From the NCBI GenBank assembly GCA_004151065.3, contig NWUY0300012863.1, positions 81,153 to 91,560 of the forward strand: a DNA stretch of 10,408 nucleotides, written 5' to 3'. The stretch is from Larix sibirica (Eukaryota; Streptophyta; Pinopsida; Pinales; Pinaceae). This document shows, in pieces, positions 1 through 7,763 of the stretch; the stretch's first letter is position 1; the number at the start of each line of letters is the position of its first letter. The notes beneath the pieces are model-generated. The model was not told the DNA's origin, ran no database searches, and saw only the letters and a program-made list of their open reading frames with translations. The translations under genes were made by a program, and so were the position numbers.

Positions 1-705
1 TCCTGAAGGAAGTACAATAAAAATACAATAAGAATATCTTCTGAAGTTACATTCTTCAACATAGGTCGCACTTTGGAAGCTCTGCTTGACACTTCGAAAA
101 TATTTGTATGTTCCAACACAACAAATGGCTAAAATATAGCAAGAAAAATGATAACTTAGGTGAAATTATGGACTTATGGACTTATAATGATTCTTTCCAC
201 TTTAAGTGCTAGAACTAATTGTTGCACTCAACAAAGCATGTAGAAGATACCACACTATCAAACATTAATGCATTAGTCATCTAATAGTGATTTGATCGAC
301 AATGGCATTTAAACATGTCAAATCAACTCTTAAATACTCTTACTAATCCCCAAACTTCTCCCACCCAACTACAAGCGTTGAATCAAGTCTTAGACAAACT
401 AGCGCGACTCCTCAACAGACCATACTAACATTCCCATCATTTTGACACAACTATCCCCAATTCTTTGTCGCCAAAAACTCAATTGTATATAGACGAAATG
501 GAATAAGAACTTTGAAATCGGCTCTCTTCCCCTAACCACATGTGTTTTACTTAACTAAACAAATAAAATCTCATAAATTCATTATGCAACTAAGATAAAT
601 CGTTGGCATTCTTGGAATCCCAATCTTGACATGACTAAACTAACTTAACTGACTCAATACACAACAAAAGATAAAATTGAACTTAGAAAACCTACCTTAC
701 CTTAG
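1..705. other. AT-rich stretch with no recognisable gene
   Basis: Reading both strands, I see no open frame of useful length, no familiar protein words and no tRNA-like or rRNA-like segment. The only local structure noted is a short direct duplication of 'ggacttat' near 172-186. It is probably decayed repeat or intergenic plant DNA. Confidence 0.6.
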
Positions 706-1010
706 TTATGATGACAAGACAAAGGGATTCATGTTGAGGAAGAGGTCCCTGTCTGAAAAGTCACTATGGACAAGACAAGTGTGCTCCACCTTTCCGTAGA
801 GATCCTCCATGATTTCTATCTAAGGGTCATAAAACTTAGTCATAATGGCTTCGTTGGATCTAGCAATCATTGCTTTGCTTCCTCATACTTTTCCACTACT
901 TTCCCCATTGCTACAAACTATCTCTGATACATGAATAGAATGGAAGGTCAAATACGGGAGCAACTATGATCACTGGTAGGCAATCCTTCAAATTTTCTAA
1001 GCTCTAACAT
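706..1010 (-). pseudogene. Short coding-like fossil of unknown identity
   Basis: Read on the minus strand from an ATG at 1010, a protein-like text appears. It starts MLELRKFEGLPTSDH, continues through MGKVVEKYEEAK, and after one frameshift near 880 resumes as MIARSNEAIMTKFYDP and MEDLYGKVEHTCLV, ending at a TAA at 706-708. Two in-frame stops lie before the frameshift and one after it. The acidic, lysine-rich, helix-like composition (EKYEEAK, IEIMEDLYGK) is unlike the six-frame noise around it. That suggests a decayed exon, or the tail of a retroelement gene such as gag or an extra ORF. I do not recognise the family. The gypsy integrase remnant at 1976-2720 is on the same strand and would lie upstream of it in the reading direction, so a shared origin is possible but unproven. 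Confidence 0.35.
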
Positions 1011-1309
1011 GATCATTGGCTATGCACATGAAAAATAAGATGAGAAATTGGCTAAAGGTTGGGTTACTTAAAAATACTCTTGTTGAATTTACAACAAAAA
1101 CTAATGACAGGATTTAGCCAAGCATGCGACTTATCACCCACCATCAGGTTCATAACTTCGGACACCCAACATTAAACTCAACTCAATGATTTACTAGATG
1201 TGTTTAATCGACACGTAAAATGTATCATTAGCACTTTATCCTTACCCATTGAAACTTTTGGCTAAACCCAAGACTCGCTTACTATAATGTTGGACATGTG
1301 TTGTAATCT
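1011..1309. other. Non-coding AT-rich spacer
   Basis: Nothing recognisable was found in this stretch on either strand. It separates the unknown minus-strand fossil from the LTR-like segment. Confidence 0.5.
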
Positions 1310-1660
1310 TTGTAGGTTCCTAGAGAAAGGGGGATTTGTTTTTAGTTTGTTTTGAGTTGTTTCAACCCATGGTTTTATGGCCCATTGTAAGCTAATTATG
1401 ATAGAGTAATTGGAGTTATAATATAAATCATCCAATTTCATCGATTAGGGTTTTTGATGCTATAATATTGTGATGTAAATAGAAAAGATAATCCAGTGAG
1501 ATAGAGAGTGGAGAAACTCTCACAAATGTCGGTTTTCTCGATTTTGGGTTTCCAGGGTAAATCTCTGTGTAATGTGTGTATGATTGTTAATTCTTGTGTT
1601 TTATGGATTATGTTTCATATTTTTTTCTTACATAGTTTTATCAAAACTCTTTATATAAAA
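1310..1660 (+). repeat. Possible remnant of an LTR (copia-like wording)
   Basis: This segment has a T/G-rich run (1330-1362), a 'tagggtttttgatg' stretch, a purine-rich 'gtgagatagagagtggag' and then 'gggtttccagggtaaatctctgtgt' around 1543-1570. That order resembles the R/U5 part of plant Ty1/copia LTRs, where a phrase like 'ccacgtaaatctctgtgt' is common. I see no convincing terminal TG...CA pair, no primer-binding site after it and no second copy in the window. A solo or truncated LTR is one reading, and the transcribed leader of another element is an alternative. The frame at 1508-1759 starts with GTG and encodes a low-complexity hydrophobic text, so I do not call it a gene. Confidence 0.22.
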
Positions 1661-1975
1661 CCTCAACAGAATGATCAGACATCCATCGACTCCATTTCCA
1701 AGAACCTTAAATATTTCGCAACTAACATGACTATAACGACACTTTTTTCTTTCAACTAATTTCCAACCTGCGGCACAACTTGACTTGAATTACTTCTCCC
1801 CGACCAAATAGGGTCATCCAATACTAAATTTATGACTTAGTGAGCTAAGATACTTTGGTTGACCACAGACTCTAACTACGACCAAACTGAAATAAACATG
1901 CACGCAATAACCTACAGACTAATGAACGATAGGTTAAATTGACTCAAACAGGCTTGTGAAACAAAGCAAAACCAA
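1661..1975. other. Non-coding stretch downstream of the gypsy remnant
   Basis: No coding text was seen on either strand. On the minus strand this lies just past the end of the gypsy pol fragment, so it could contain the element's 3' untranslated region or worn 3' LTR. I cannot identify a polypurine tract or LTR boundary. Confidence 0.4.
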
Positions 1976-2720
1976 AGTTGACCTACATGCCACTCCATTT
2001 GACATGAGTGCAACAAAAAATATTCAAATAGGGGAAACATAAGAGAAAACAAACTACACTTGATTCTATGATTTTTGAAACTATATATGGTCCCAACCAG
2101 TGCATTTGAAGATTTATAGGGTTGTTCAAATATTTTTTGTCATTTAGTAAGAAAAAATCCCCTTTTGCAAAAGTCTTGATCATGCTTTATGTCTTGCTTT
2201 TCCACATATTGATGAAATTCATCCATAAATCAAGATTGCTCAAACACCATCAACTCTAGCACCCATTCCACAATTGTATCTTCACCTATCATATATGTAG
2301 TATGTGCAATATAAATGCTAGGTACAACAAACTCTATAGGAACAACAACCTCTTAACCATACACCAACCGAAAAGGTGTCTCCTTATGAAAATTCTTTGT
2401 GGTAGTCATATATGCCCAAACTCTTATTAAATGTTTCCATTGTCCCATTAGCCTTGGGATGATAGGGATACTTTTGTGATGTTGTATAAGAAATTGCTTA
2501 GAAAATTCATACCTTGATCATTGGGAAAACTCTTGCGGCATCCAAACCTTGTAATAATATTCTCAAAGATGAATTTGGATGTGGTATCAATAGAGAAATC
2601 ATTCCCATGTGCATCTTCTCCCATTTGTTGAAATAGTTAGTTGAGGTAATGATATATCTCACTTTAGAATGGTGAGTAGGAGGATTGTTATGTCCAATGA
2701 ATTCAACAACCCATTTCTAA
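1976..2720 (-). pseudogene. Ty3/gypsy retrotransposon integrase remnant
   Basis: In an intact element, integrase inserts the retrotransposon cDNA into nuclear DNA. Minus-strand words appear in family order: KWVVEFIG then RYIITSTNYFNKW (core start), FIFENIITRFGC, NDQGMNF, YPYHPKANGTMETFNK, ETPFRLVYG, HTTYMIGEDTIVE, then AKGDFFLLNDKKYLN and MHWLGPY (the C-terminal GPY/F-type module). Of the catalytic D-D-E triad, the first Asp is Asn (codon 2636-2638), the second is kept (2517-2519) and the Glu is kept (2435-2437). Frameshifts lie near 2616, near 2460, in 2400-2420 and near 2180. Stops interrupt the frame, for example just after the LVYG word. About twenty residues usually found between FNK and ETPF are missing. 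RT, RNase H and gag are absent, so only the pol 3' end survives. Recognition is by family motifs and looks firm; the exact lineage is not resolved. Confidence 0.87.
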
Positions 2721-2730
2721 AAAAGAGGCA

Positions 2731-3424
2731 GTGCTTTTACTATATTCAAGGGTTGAGGGTTTGGAGACTCAAATAGAGAAAAATGTTTTGGGGAATAGGG
2801 AAGATGAGGAGGTTATTAAAAAGGTTGAAATTATGGTGATGGTAGTTGCATATGGTCTTTGCTCGTCCCATGTGAGCAATATGTTAACAATGGAGGCTCA
2901 ATCTGACACAAATCTGTGCCAAAATGAAATTGGTATGTCCATTAACAACTAAATTTGCAATATCCTTCTTTTGTTTTGGAAAACGTTGGTATTCTAAATT
3001 CATTGTATGTTTGTCTTTGAGAGAATTGATTGGGGATAGATAATCTAAGGAGAAGATTCTAATAGGGCTCTCTAGGAAGGGGTCCTATATTATTAAAGGA
3101 ACTCCTATGGGCTATGATTCTAGTCATAAGAATTTTGAAGTTAGCAATTAAATTAGGAAGGGATCTAGTGTGGAAGGTAGTAGATATAATTTGAGGTATA
3201 GGAAGAAAGCTCTTGGTGATGCTAAAAGGGGTCTAGATGTGGGTTTGAAATGTTTTCAATGGAAAGGACAAAAGGGGCTTAAGAGAGGTATAATATCAAA
3301 TATTTTATTTGCGCACGAGAGGGATCTTTATGAAGAATTGTCTAAAAAAACAATATTCTATTTTAAGGTTTCTTAGAGTCAATAGTGCCCCAATAGGGGG
3401 TGCCTCGTGATTTGTCTCCCTTTT
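2731..3424 (+). pseudogene. Possible LINE ORF1 remnant or inter-ORF segment
   Basis: Coding-like stretches occur on the LINE strand. One is a GTG-started frame at 2731-2952 with the text VEGLETQIEKNVLGN and EDEEVIKKVE. A second region at 3040-3376 includes GSYIIKGTPMGYDSSHKNF, then SRYNLRYRKKALGDAKRGL. The second is basic, as expected for an RNA-binding or linker region just before the endonuclease. I see neither a CCHC zinc knuckle nor a clear DUF4283-like motif, so assignment to ORF1 rests on position and strand only. Stops separate the pieces. This segment could equally include the N-terminal extension of ORF2. Confidence 0.45.
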
Positions 3425-4130
3425 AGTTGGAGAGGATTGGGAAATCTCATTAAAATACATGCCCTAAATAAACTTGTTGAGTCTCCAAATCCTAATATAA
3501 TGTTACTCCAAAAAATCCTTGGGTGATGGTGGTAAAATTGTTCCAAACTTATGAAATTGTTTGGGGACTGGTAATTTATTTATGTTGATGCTAAGGGGTG
3601 ATCAAGAGGTTTGATTAATGGATGCGGGGATAGAGTTTTAGCTTATTCTAATTTTTGAACTTTTTATTTAGGATTAGGAACGATGTTTTATTCTCGATAT
3701 ATGGATAAAAAGGTTATAGTTTTGAACATATATTGCCTCTATGTTGAGGTCAATTATTGGGAGAAAATTTTTAGTATGGAATCTATCAAACAAGAGAATG
3801 TTATTGCAGGAGAAGGCCTTAATTTTTCAATTGGTTAAGCTGAAATTTAGGGTCCCTTAGCTCAAGTTGATCGTTTGTGTTATTTATTTTTGACAAAATT
3901 GGAGGAGGTGGGCCTTTGTGATATTGAGCCTAATAAGATAAGACCTGCCTAGAGGAATAAGCGGGCAGGAGAGGATAGAATTGCAAAGATATTGGATAGA
4001 TTCATTTTTTTCATAATCCATGATAAATGACCAAATTATGGTAGGGCAGTGGGATATATCTAGGGGGTGGAGTTAAATCATTTCCCTCTCTTCCTTGAAA
4101 TGGCATCATTGGGGAGAAAACCCCCAAGTA
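3425..4130 (+). pseudogene. LINE ORF2: apurinic/exonuclease-like endonuclease domain, inactive
   Basis: In living L1 elements this domain nicks the target DNA to prime reverse transcription. Visible words in order are SWRGLGN, NPNIMLLQK, LGDGGKIVPNLMKLFGDW, INGCGDRVLAYS, GLGTMFYSR, KKVIVLNIY, NYWEKIFSMESIKQENVI, GLNFSIG, QVDRL, LTKLEEVGLCDIEPNKIRP and finally NHFP then KWHHWGE. The family's SWNCRG has lost two residues. The catalytic Glu of the QET motif reads as Lys (QK). The final SDHFP motif reads as NHFP, so its Asp is gone although the His survives. In-frame stops and several frame changes occur, for example after LFGDW and near 3520. The order and spacing match the EEP superfamily domain of plant LINEs well, and loss of the catalytic residues shows it is non-functional. 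Confidence 0.85.
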
Positions 4131-4860
4131 CTTTCAAGTTTAATTCTAATTGGTTGGAGGAATACTTTGTATGAATTTTTAAATAAAAGCAGGTCTTATA
4201 TGATGGGTCCTCCAATGTGTCAATTGCATTACAATTTGAGGGAAAGTTAAATAGGATTAATTAGTAAGCTTTGCACCAGGCACATGAGAAAGAACTAAGG
4301 GATTAGTAGGAGATTGTAGCTCTAGATGGAGAGCTAAATGACATATATTCAAGAGATGGTTTGTTATCCCAATGAGGATATAAAAGTAGGGTTAACCACC
4401 TGGAGCAATGGAAAAGGGGGGTTTTGGAAAATAAAGAAGCAACTTAGAGATCGAAAAGTAGAGCCTTTTGGTTAGAAAAAGGTGATGAAAACATGGAGTT
4501 TTTTCTTCAATATTCATGAAGAATGTTAATACTATACAAAAGATAAATAGGAATGATGGATCCACGATTTCCATATTTGAGGACATTGCAAGAGTAGGTG
4601 TAGATAATTTTAATAATGAGATTTATAAGGTTGAAAGTAGGGTTACTATAGCAGAATTAGTAAAAATGATAACATATTTTCCTAGATTAGTGAATGATGA
4701 AGATAATGATAGATTGATAGAGGAAGCTTCAAAAGAGGAGCTACAATCATTGCTTTGTACATTTCAAAAGGACAAAATTCTAGTGCCTGATATTTACCCT
4801 GTGGAGTTTTTCTCGGGATTTTTTAGCTTATTGAGGAAGATTGAGTGAGGGTTGTTAATG
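4131..4860 (+). pseudogene. LINE ORF2: linker between endonuclease and reverse transcriptase
   Basis: This continues ORF2 across the helical linker. Recognisable words are YMMGPPMCQLHYNLRE, RVNHLEQWKRGVLE, SRAFWLEKGDENMEFF and then an open piece at 4516-4848 beginning MKNVNTIQKINRNDGS. Within that piece IFEDIARVGVDNFNNEIY corresponds to the segment that precedes the RT fingers in plant L1 proteins, and a further word is YPVEFFSGFF. The local 110-codon open frame is a surviving patch of the pseudogene rather than an independent gene: neighbouring frames carry the rest of the same protein on both sides. Stops near 4270-4380 and frame changes near 4410-4470 break it. Confidence 0.75.
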
Positions 4861-5848
4861 AATCCAGGAGATCTGGGTTCAAGATGCTTCTTACTTTCAA
4901 TGCTACTTTTATAGCCTTAATTCCAAAATATGATGATCCCTCTATTTTTGAGGAATTCATACCTATTTCTTTGTGTAAATGCATTTACAATACTATGGCA
5001 AAGATTATAGCCACGAGAGTAAAGTCTTTACTATTTGCTTCCAACACTAATGAATAGTTTGGCTTCTTATCATGTAGACAAATCCATGAAGTGATAGGTT
5101 TGGTACATGAGGGTTTGAATTCTATAATGACCAAAATATTACCAATTATGGTTGTTAAGTTGGATCTATTGAACTTGGTGTATGATAGAATGGTTGGTGA
5201 TATTTAAAGATGAGGATAATCCACTTGGGTTTTATGTTTAGTTTGTAAATGTGGTGATGAGTTGTGTTTCCTCATTGTCATTCTCTATAGAAGCATGGAG
5301 GTTCTCACAATTAGATGTCATTATGTGGGAGCTTCTGGAATAGCATTGTCTATAAGTTTAGAAATGCCCAATGTTTCAAGTGGACACTCCACTCGTCATA
5401 AGCTTAGTTACCCTGATGATGATGGGTGGAGTGTCCACTCAAAATGTTGGGAATTTATAAGCTCATAAGCAGTGTTGTTCCAAAAGCTCCTACATAATCA
5501 TTGACTATTCTAGTTAATGTTTTAGCTTCAAATTTTTAAGACCTAGTAGCGTGTTGAAGCAAGTGTGCTCATTATCACCTATGTTGTTCCTCATTATAGT
5601 TGAAGGGTTGAGCAAGGCTTTAATGAAAGCAAAGAAAGTTGGCTCGTTCAAATTTATGTAAAGAGATCTTAGATTTATACAATACTACAACAGGAATAGA
5701 AATCAATATGGTAAACTCTACAATCTTATTTTCAAGGGTTAATGGAGATATGATCATATATCTTTCTCAGTTGTTTCCATTTCAACAAATTAATCTCCAA
5801 AATGGATTGAAGTATAATGGTTTGTTTTTAAAGCTAGATTATTGTTAA
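4861..5848 (+). pseudogene. LINE ORF2: reverse transcriptase domain, interrupted and lacking motif C
   Basis: The RT domain copies LINE RNA into DNA at the nicked target. Early motifs are well kept: FNATFIALIPKYDDPS, EEFIPISLCKCIYNTMAKII, then a stop before FGFL and RQIHEVIGLVHEGLNS. Motif A is present as VVKLDLLNLVYDRM, with its catalytic Asp at 5163-5165. After MSCVSSLSFSI (near 5285) a hairpin-forming insert of about 210 bp intervenes, and the domain resumes as VNVLASNF, KQVCSLSPMLFLIIVEGLSK and ALMKAKKV. The text then jumps straight to NLCKEILDLYNTTTGIEINM. The roughly 25-30 residues that normally hold the Y/F-X-D-D motif C are missing at about 5637. The enzyme is therefore dead by deletion as well as by stops and frameshifts. 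Confidence 0.88.
5291..5508. mobile_element. MITE-like foldback element inserted in the LINE RT domain
   Basis: Bases 5320-5399 and 5419-5498 are inverted copies of each other, 80 bases each with no indel, around a 19-base loop. By hand alignment 63 of 80 positions are complementary. Of the 17 differences, 15 are transitions. The cleanest stretch is the inner 'agtggacactcca' pair. The LINE protein text is continuous on either side (SFSI before, VNVLAS after), so this piece was inserted. Sequence ending 'ctctatag' before and 'ctattctag' after may be a worn target duplication of 8-9 bp, but it matches poorly. There is no transposase, so if mobile it was non-autonomous. Assignment to a DNA transposon superfamily is not possible from these ends. 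Confidence 0.65.
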
Positions 5849-6590
5849 GAGACTAGGATTGGCTAGTGGCTAAGGTTGAAGAAAGACTTTCACTTTGGTG
5901 TATAAACGATTATATACAGGGGGGAAGCTTGTTTGGGCTAAGTCGGTGTTAGAAGCCATTATGGTATATTGGATGTCATTAGTGTTCATTTGGAAGGAGA
6001 ACTTGAAAGACTTAGGAGGATAAGCTTCAATTTTCTATGGTCTGGTGATAAGAAAAAGCGTGGTATGGCACGGGCTAAATGGCAGAAAAATTGTGGATGG
6101 GAAATTTTAAAAAAATCATCAATTTGCAAAAGCTTTGGTTACAAAATGTGCATGGAGATTGATCACAAGACAAGATACTTGGAGACAAGTGGTTATACAA
6201 AAATGTGTGGCACCTAATAGTCTTGAAGACTATATTAGGAAGCATGTTAAGTCTTTTCATAATGCGTGCATTATATAGAAGGAAATGATACTAGTATTTC
6301 CATTGGTTTGGAAATGGATTGTTTGCAAGGTGGGTCGGGGAAACATAATTTGATTAGGTGAAGATCCATGGGTTGGTTGTGGTTAAAAGATTACTTAGTG
6401 GAATTTTCCTTAACACTTTGGAAGAGAAATACTATTTTACTCTTAGTCAAGCGGCAGATTGTGATCTTGCCACGATATGGAGGCAAGATCATAAATCAAC
6501 AAAAAAATATATTTGCATGGAGATGAGGCTCAAGTATGGGAAGGTTACATTACTTCATTAAACTCTAGTCATGTTCGTATTAAATATACA
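5849..6590 (+). pseudogene. LINE ORF2: region between RT and the zinc-binding-RT segment
   Basis: ORF2 continues with words typical of the plant L1 post-RT region: VAKVEERLSLW, KLVWAKSVLEAIMVYWMS, ERLRRISFNFLWSGDKKKRG, KWQKN, NLQKLWLQN-like text, VIQKCVAPNSLEDYIRKHVKSF, then IWRQDHKS and MHGDEAQVWEGYITSLNSSH. The readable frame changes several times (near 5890, 6000, 6130, 6260 and 6500). The frames at 5969-6217, 6358-6561 and 6571-6771 are fragments or shadows of this one broken protein. The minus-strand frames here carry no recognisable text. Confidence 0.8.
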
Positions 6591-7080
6591 AAGGATGAAA
6601 TTTTATGGTCGAAGAATCCAACAAGCAAATACTATACTCCAAAGCTTGGCTATAATGTGTTGCGTAAAGATGATGAGTTTGGAAAACAGGTTTGGTGGTA
6701 CAAACTACAAACCAATATGGAAATTAAAATGCCCTCTCAAGGCAATAATTTTAATTTGGTGTTGCTCGTGAGGAGACTATTTGTCATTTACTTTTATTAC
6801 GTCATTATTTTGTGCAAGTTTGGAAATATGCAAAGAACCGTATTGAGCTAAAAGATGTATAGGGGGGTCCTTTGGAGGAAGTTTGAGGTCTTGGTATGAG
6901 AATTCCAATCTGGAGAAATTTAGAACTTTGCCAAGCATTACTGCATGGGGCTTTTGGTTTGCAAGGAATGTCAGCTTGTTTGAAGACAAGACTATTCCAG
7001 TGATTCAATGTGGCTCCTAAGGTCTCAACATTCTCATATGTTTTAAGCAAACAAAAAATCCAAAGCCTCCAAGACAAGTT
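6591..7080 (+). pseudogene. LINE ORF2: zinc-binding-RT type segment and following linker
   Basis: The text DEILWSKNPTSKYYTPKLGY followed by WWYKL and, in a neighbouring frame, IWKLKCPLKAIILIWCCS matches the start of the zf-RVT module that follows RT in plant LINEs. In that module, conserved tryptophans introduce a cysteine/histidine region of uncertain role. Its later Cys/His residues cannot be followed because the frame breaks near 6710 and again around 6850. Further on come LPSITAWGFWFARNVSLFED and KTIPVIQC, a link commonly seen just before RNase H in these elements, then FKQTKNPKPPRQVVVEEVDKS. The open minus-strand frames at 6777-7167 are shadows. Confidence 0.75.
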
Positions 7081-7312
7081 GTAGTGGAAGAAGTGGATAA
7101 ATCGGGAGCTTGGTCCTACTTTGATGGTGTCGCTCAAGGTGATCCATGTGATAGTGGAGCAAGTCAATACTTGAGGGACACTCGTGTTAAATTTTAAAGT
7201 TAGGTTAGGAAAAGGATCTAATAATTTTGCAAAACTGATGGCTTTAAAGTTAACCCTTGTGCTTGCAACTAAAGCAGGTGTTCAAAAAATTCAAATATTT
7301 AGGGATCCCTAA
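7081..7312 (+). pseudogene. LINE ORF2: C-terminal RNase H domain, inactive and truncated
   Basis: RNase H degrades the RNA strand of RNA-DNA hybrids. The start is clear: GAWSYFDGVAQGDPCDSGA, where the Asp in FDG is the expected first catalytic acid. It continues YLRDTRVKF, KVRLGKGSNNFAKLMALKL and VLATKAGVQKIQIFRDP. The family's catalytic Glu (ELxAL) is Lys here (KLMAL). The later IFGDS motif reads IFRDP, which keeps the Asp. Downstream of about 7312 the remaining C-terminal motif, including the last acidic residue, cannot be recognised, so the domain is cut short or decayed. An RNase H at this place marks the plant L1 sublineage that has acquired this domain. Confidence 0.82.
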
Positions 7313-7318
7313 TGGTTA

Positions 7319-7381
7319 TTATCTTATTTTCATAACAACCAAAATCCTCTTATCTTATTTTCATCAACTATTAGAATCCTC
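7319..7381. repeat. Imperfect 31-32 bp tandem duplication
   Basis: The block 7319-7349 and the block 7350-7381 both begin 'ttatcttattttcat' and end 'aatcctc', with differences in between. It lies directly after the last recognisable LINE codons and may be a local slippage product of the decaying 3' end. Confidence 0.7.
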
Positions 7382-7492
7382 CTAGCAATAATTCCTTACA
7401 TTAACAAACATATCCTTCTGATCAAGAATATTTTCTTCATGAATTTTGAAAACTCCATTCATGGTTAACAATTTTCTTTAGTACGTGGAAAA

Positions 7493-7763
7493 GGCACCAT
7501 TTTGGACAAGCGTTTGCATCCAAGAGCGGGTCATGTTTCCATCAATTATAATAGTATTTTTTAACAAAGTTCCTCTAATGCATCAATGTTTGAACTAGTA
7601 ATTTGACACCACATTGTGTAGATTCACTCGATGGGGGTTCTTAAATTTAATAACTTCCAATAAATTCTTCACGATGTACTTGTCCATGATTGAATAACAA
7701 AGATTTTTCAAAAATATGCAATTTATACTACTATTCTTGTCAATTACATATTTACGTAAAAAG
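7493..7763. repeat. Array copy 1 (short, diverged)
   Basis: This copy runs 271 bases. It goes directly from 'tatactactattcttg' to 'tcaattacatatttacg', skipping 187 bases present between the two 'attcttg' words of copy 3 (8409-8415 and 8596-8602). It also has extra diverged bases around 7640-7680. Confidence 0.88.

Larger units (their letters stand above)
2731..7312 (+). mobile_element. Degenerate plant L1-type LINE, interrupted by a hairpin insertion
   Basis: The element reads left to right. A vague ORF1 or spacer part is followed by ORF2 with endonuclease, reverse transcriptase, a WW-containing zinc-binding-RT type segment and an RNase H domain. ORF2 alone spans about 3.9 kb including an insert of about 0.2 kb, close to the usual size of plant L1 ORF2 (about 1,200-1,300 codons). 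Many stops and frameshifts make it dead. I could not find a clear poly(A) tail or target-site duplication: the 3' end dissolves after about 7312, and the 5' end abuts the oppositely oriented gypsy fragment at about 2720. Plant L1 elements with an added RNase H domain are a known lineage; placing this copy there follows from the domain order seen. Confidence 0.88.

Noticed and set aside
1508-1759. Open frame of 83 codons starting with GTG
   Set aside because: It has no ATG start, a low-complexity Phe/Ile/Ser-rich text and no family resemblance, and it overlaps an LTR-like nucleotide segment. It is most likely chance.
4392-4586. Minus-strand open frame of 64 codons
   Set aside because: It is the antisense shadow of the LINE linker, whose plus-strand text (SRAFWLEKGDEN and following) is recognisable.
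4516-5057. Two plus-strand open frames as independent small genes
   Set aside because: Their proteins are adjoining pieces of LINE ORF2 (linker and RT fingers). They are open only because stops happen to be absent locally.
5262-5468. Plus-strand open frame of 68 codons across the hairpin
   Set aside because: It runs from LINE sequence into the hairpin arms and loop. The text is dictated by the inverted repeat, not by a protein family.
6075-6260. Minus-strand open frame of 61 codons
   Set aside because: It is a shadow of the LINE post-RT region read on the opposite strand, with no recognisable motif.
6777-7167. Two overlapping minus-strand open frames of 70 and 120 codons
   Set aside because: The plus strand here reads as the LINE pre-RNase H and RNase H text. 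The minus frames are Ser/Pro/Leu-rich antisense shadows without family words.
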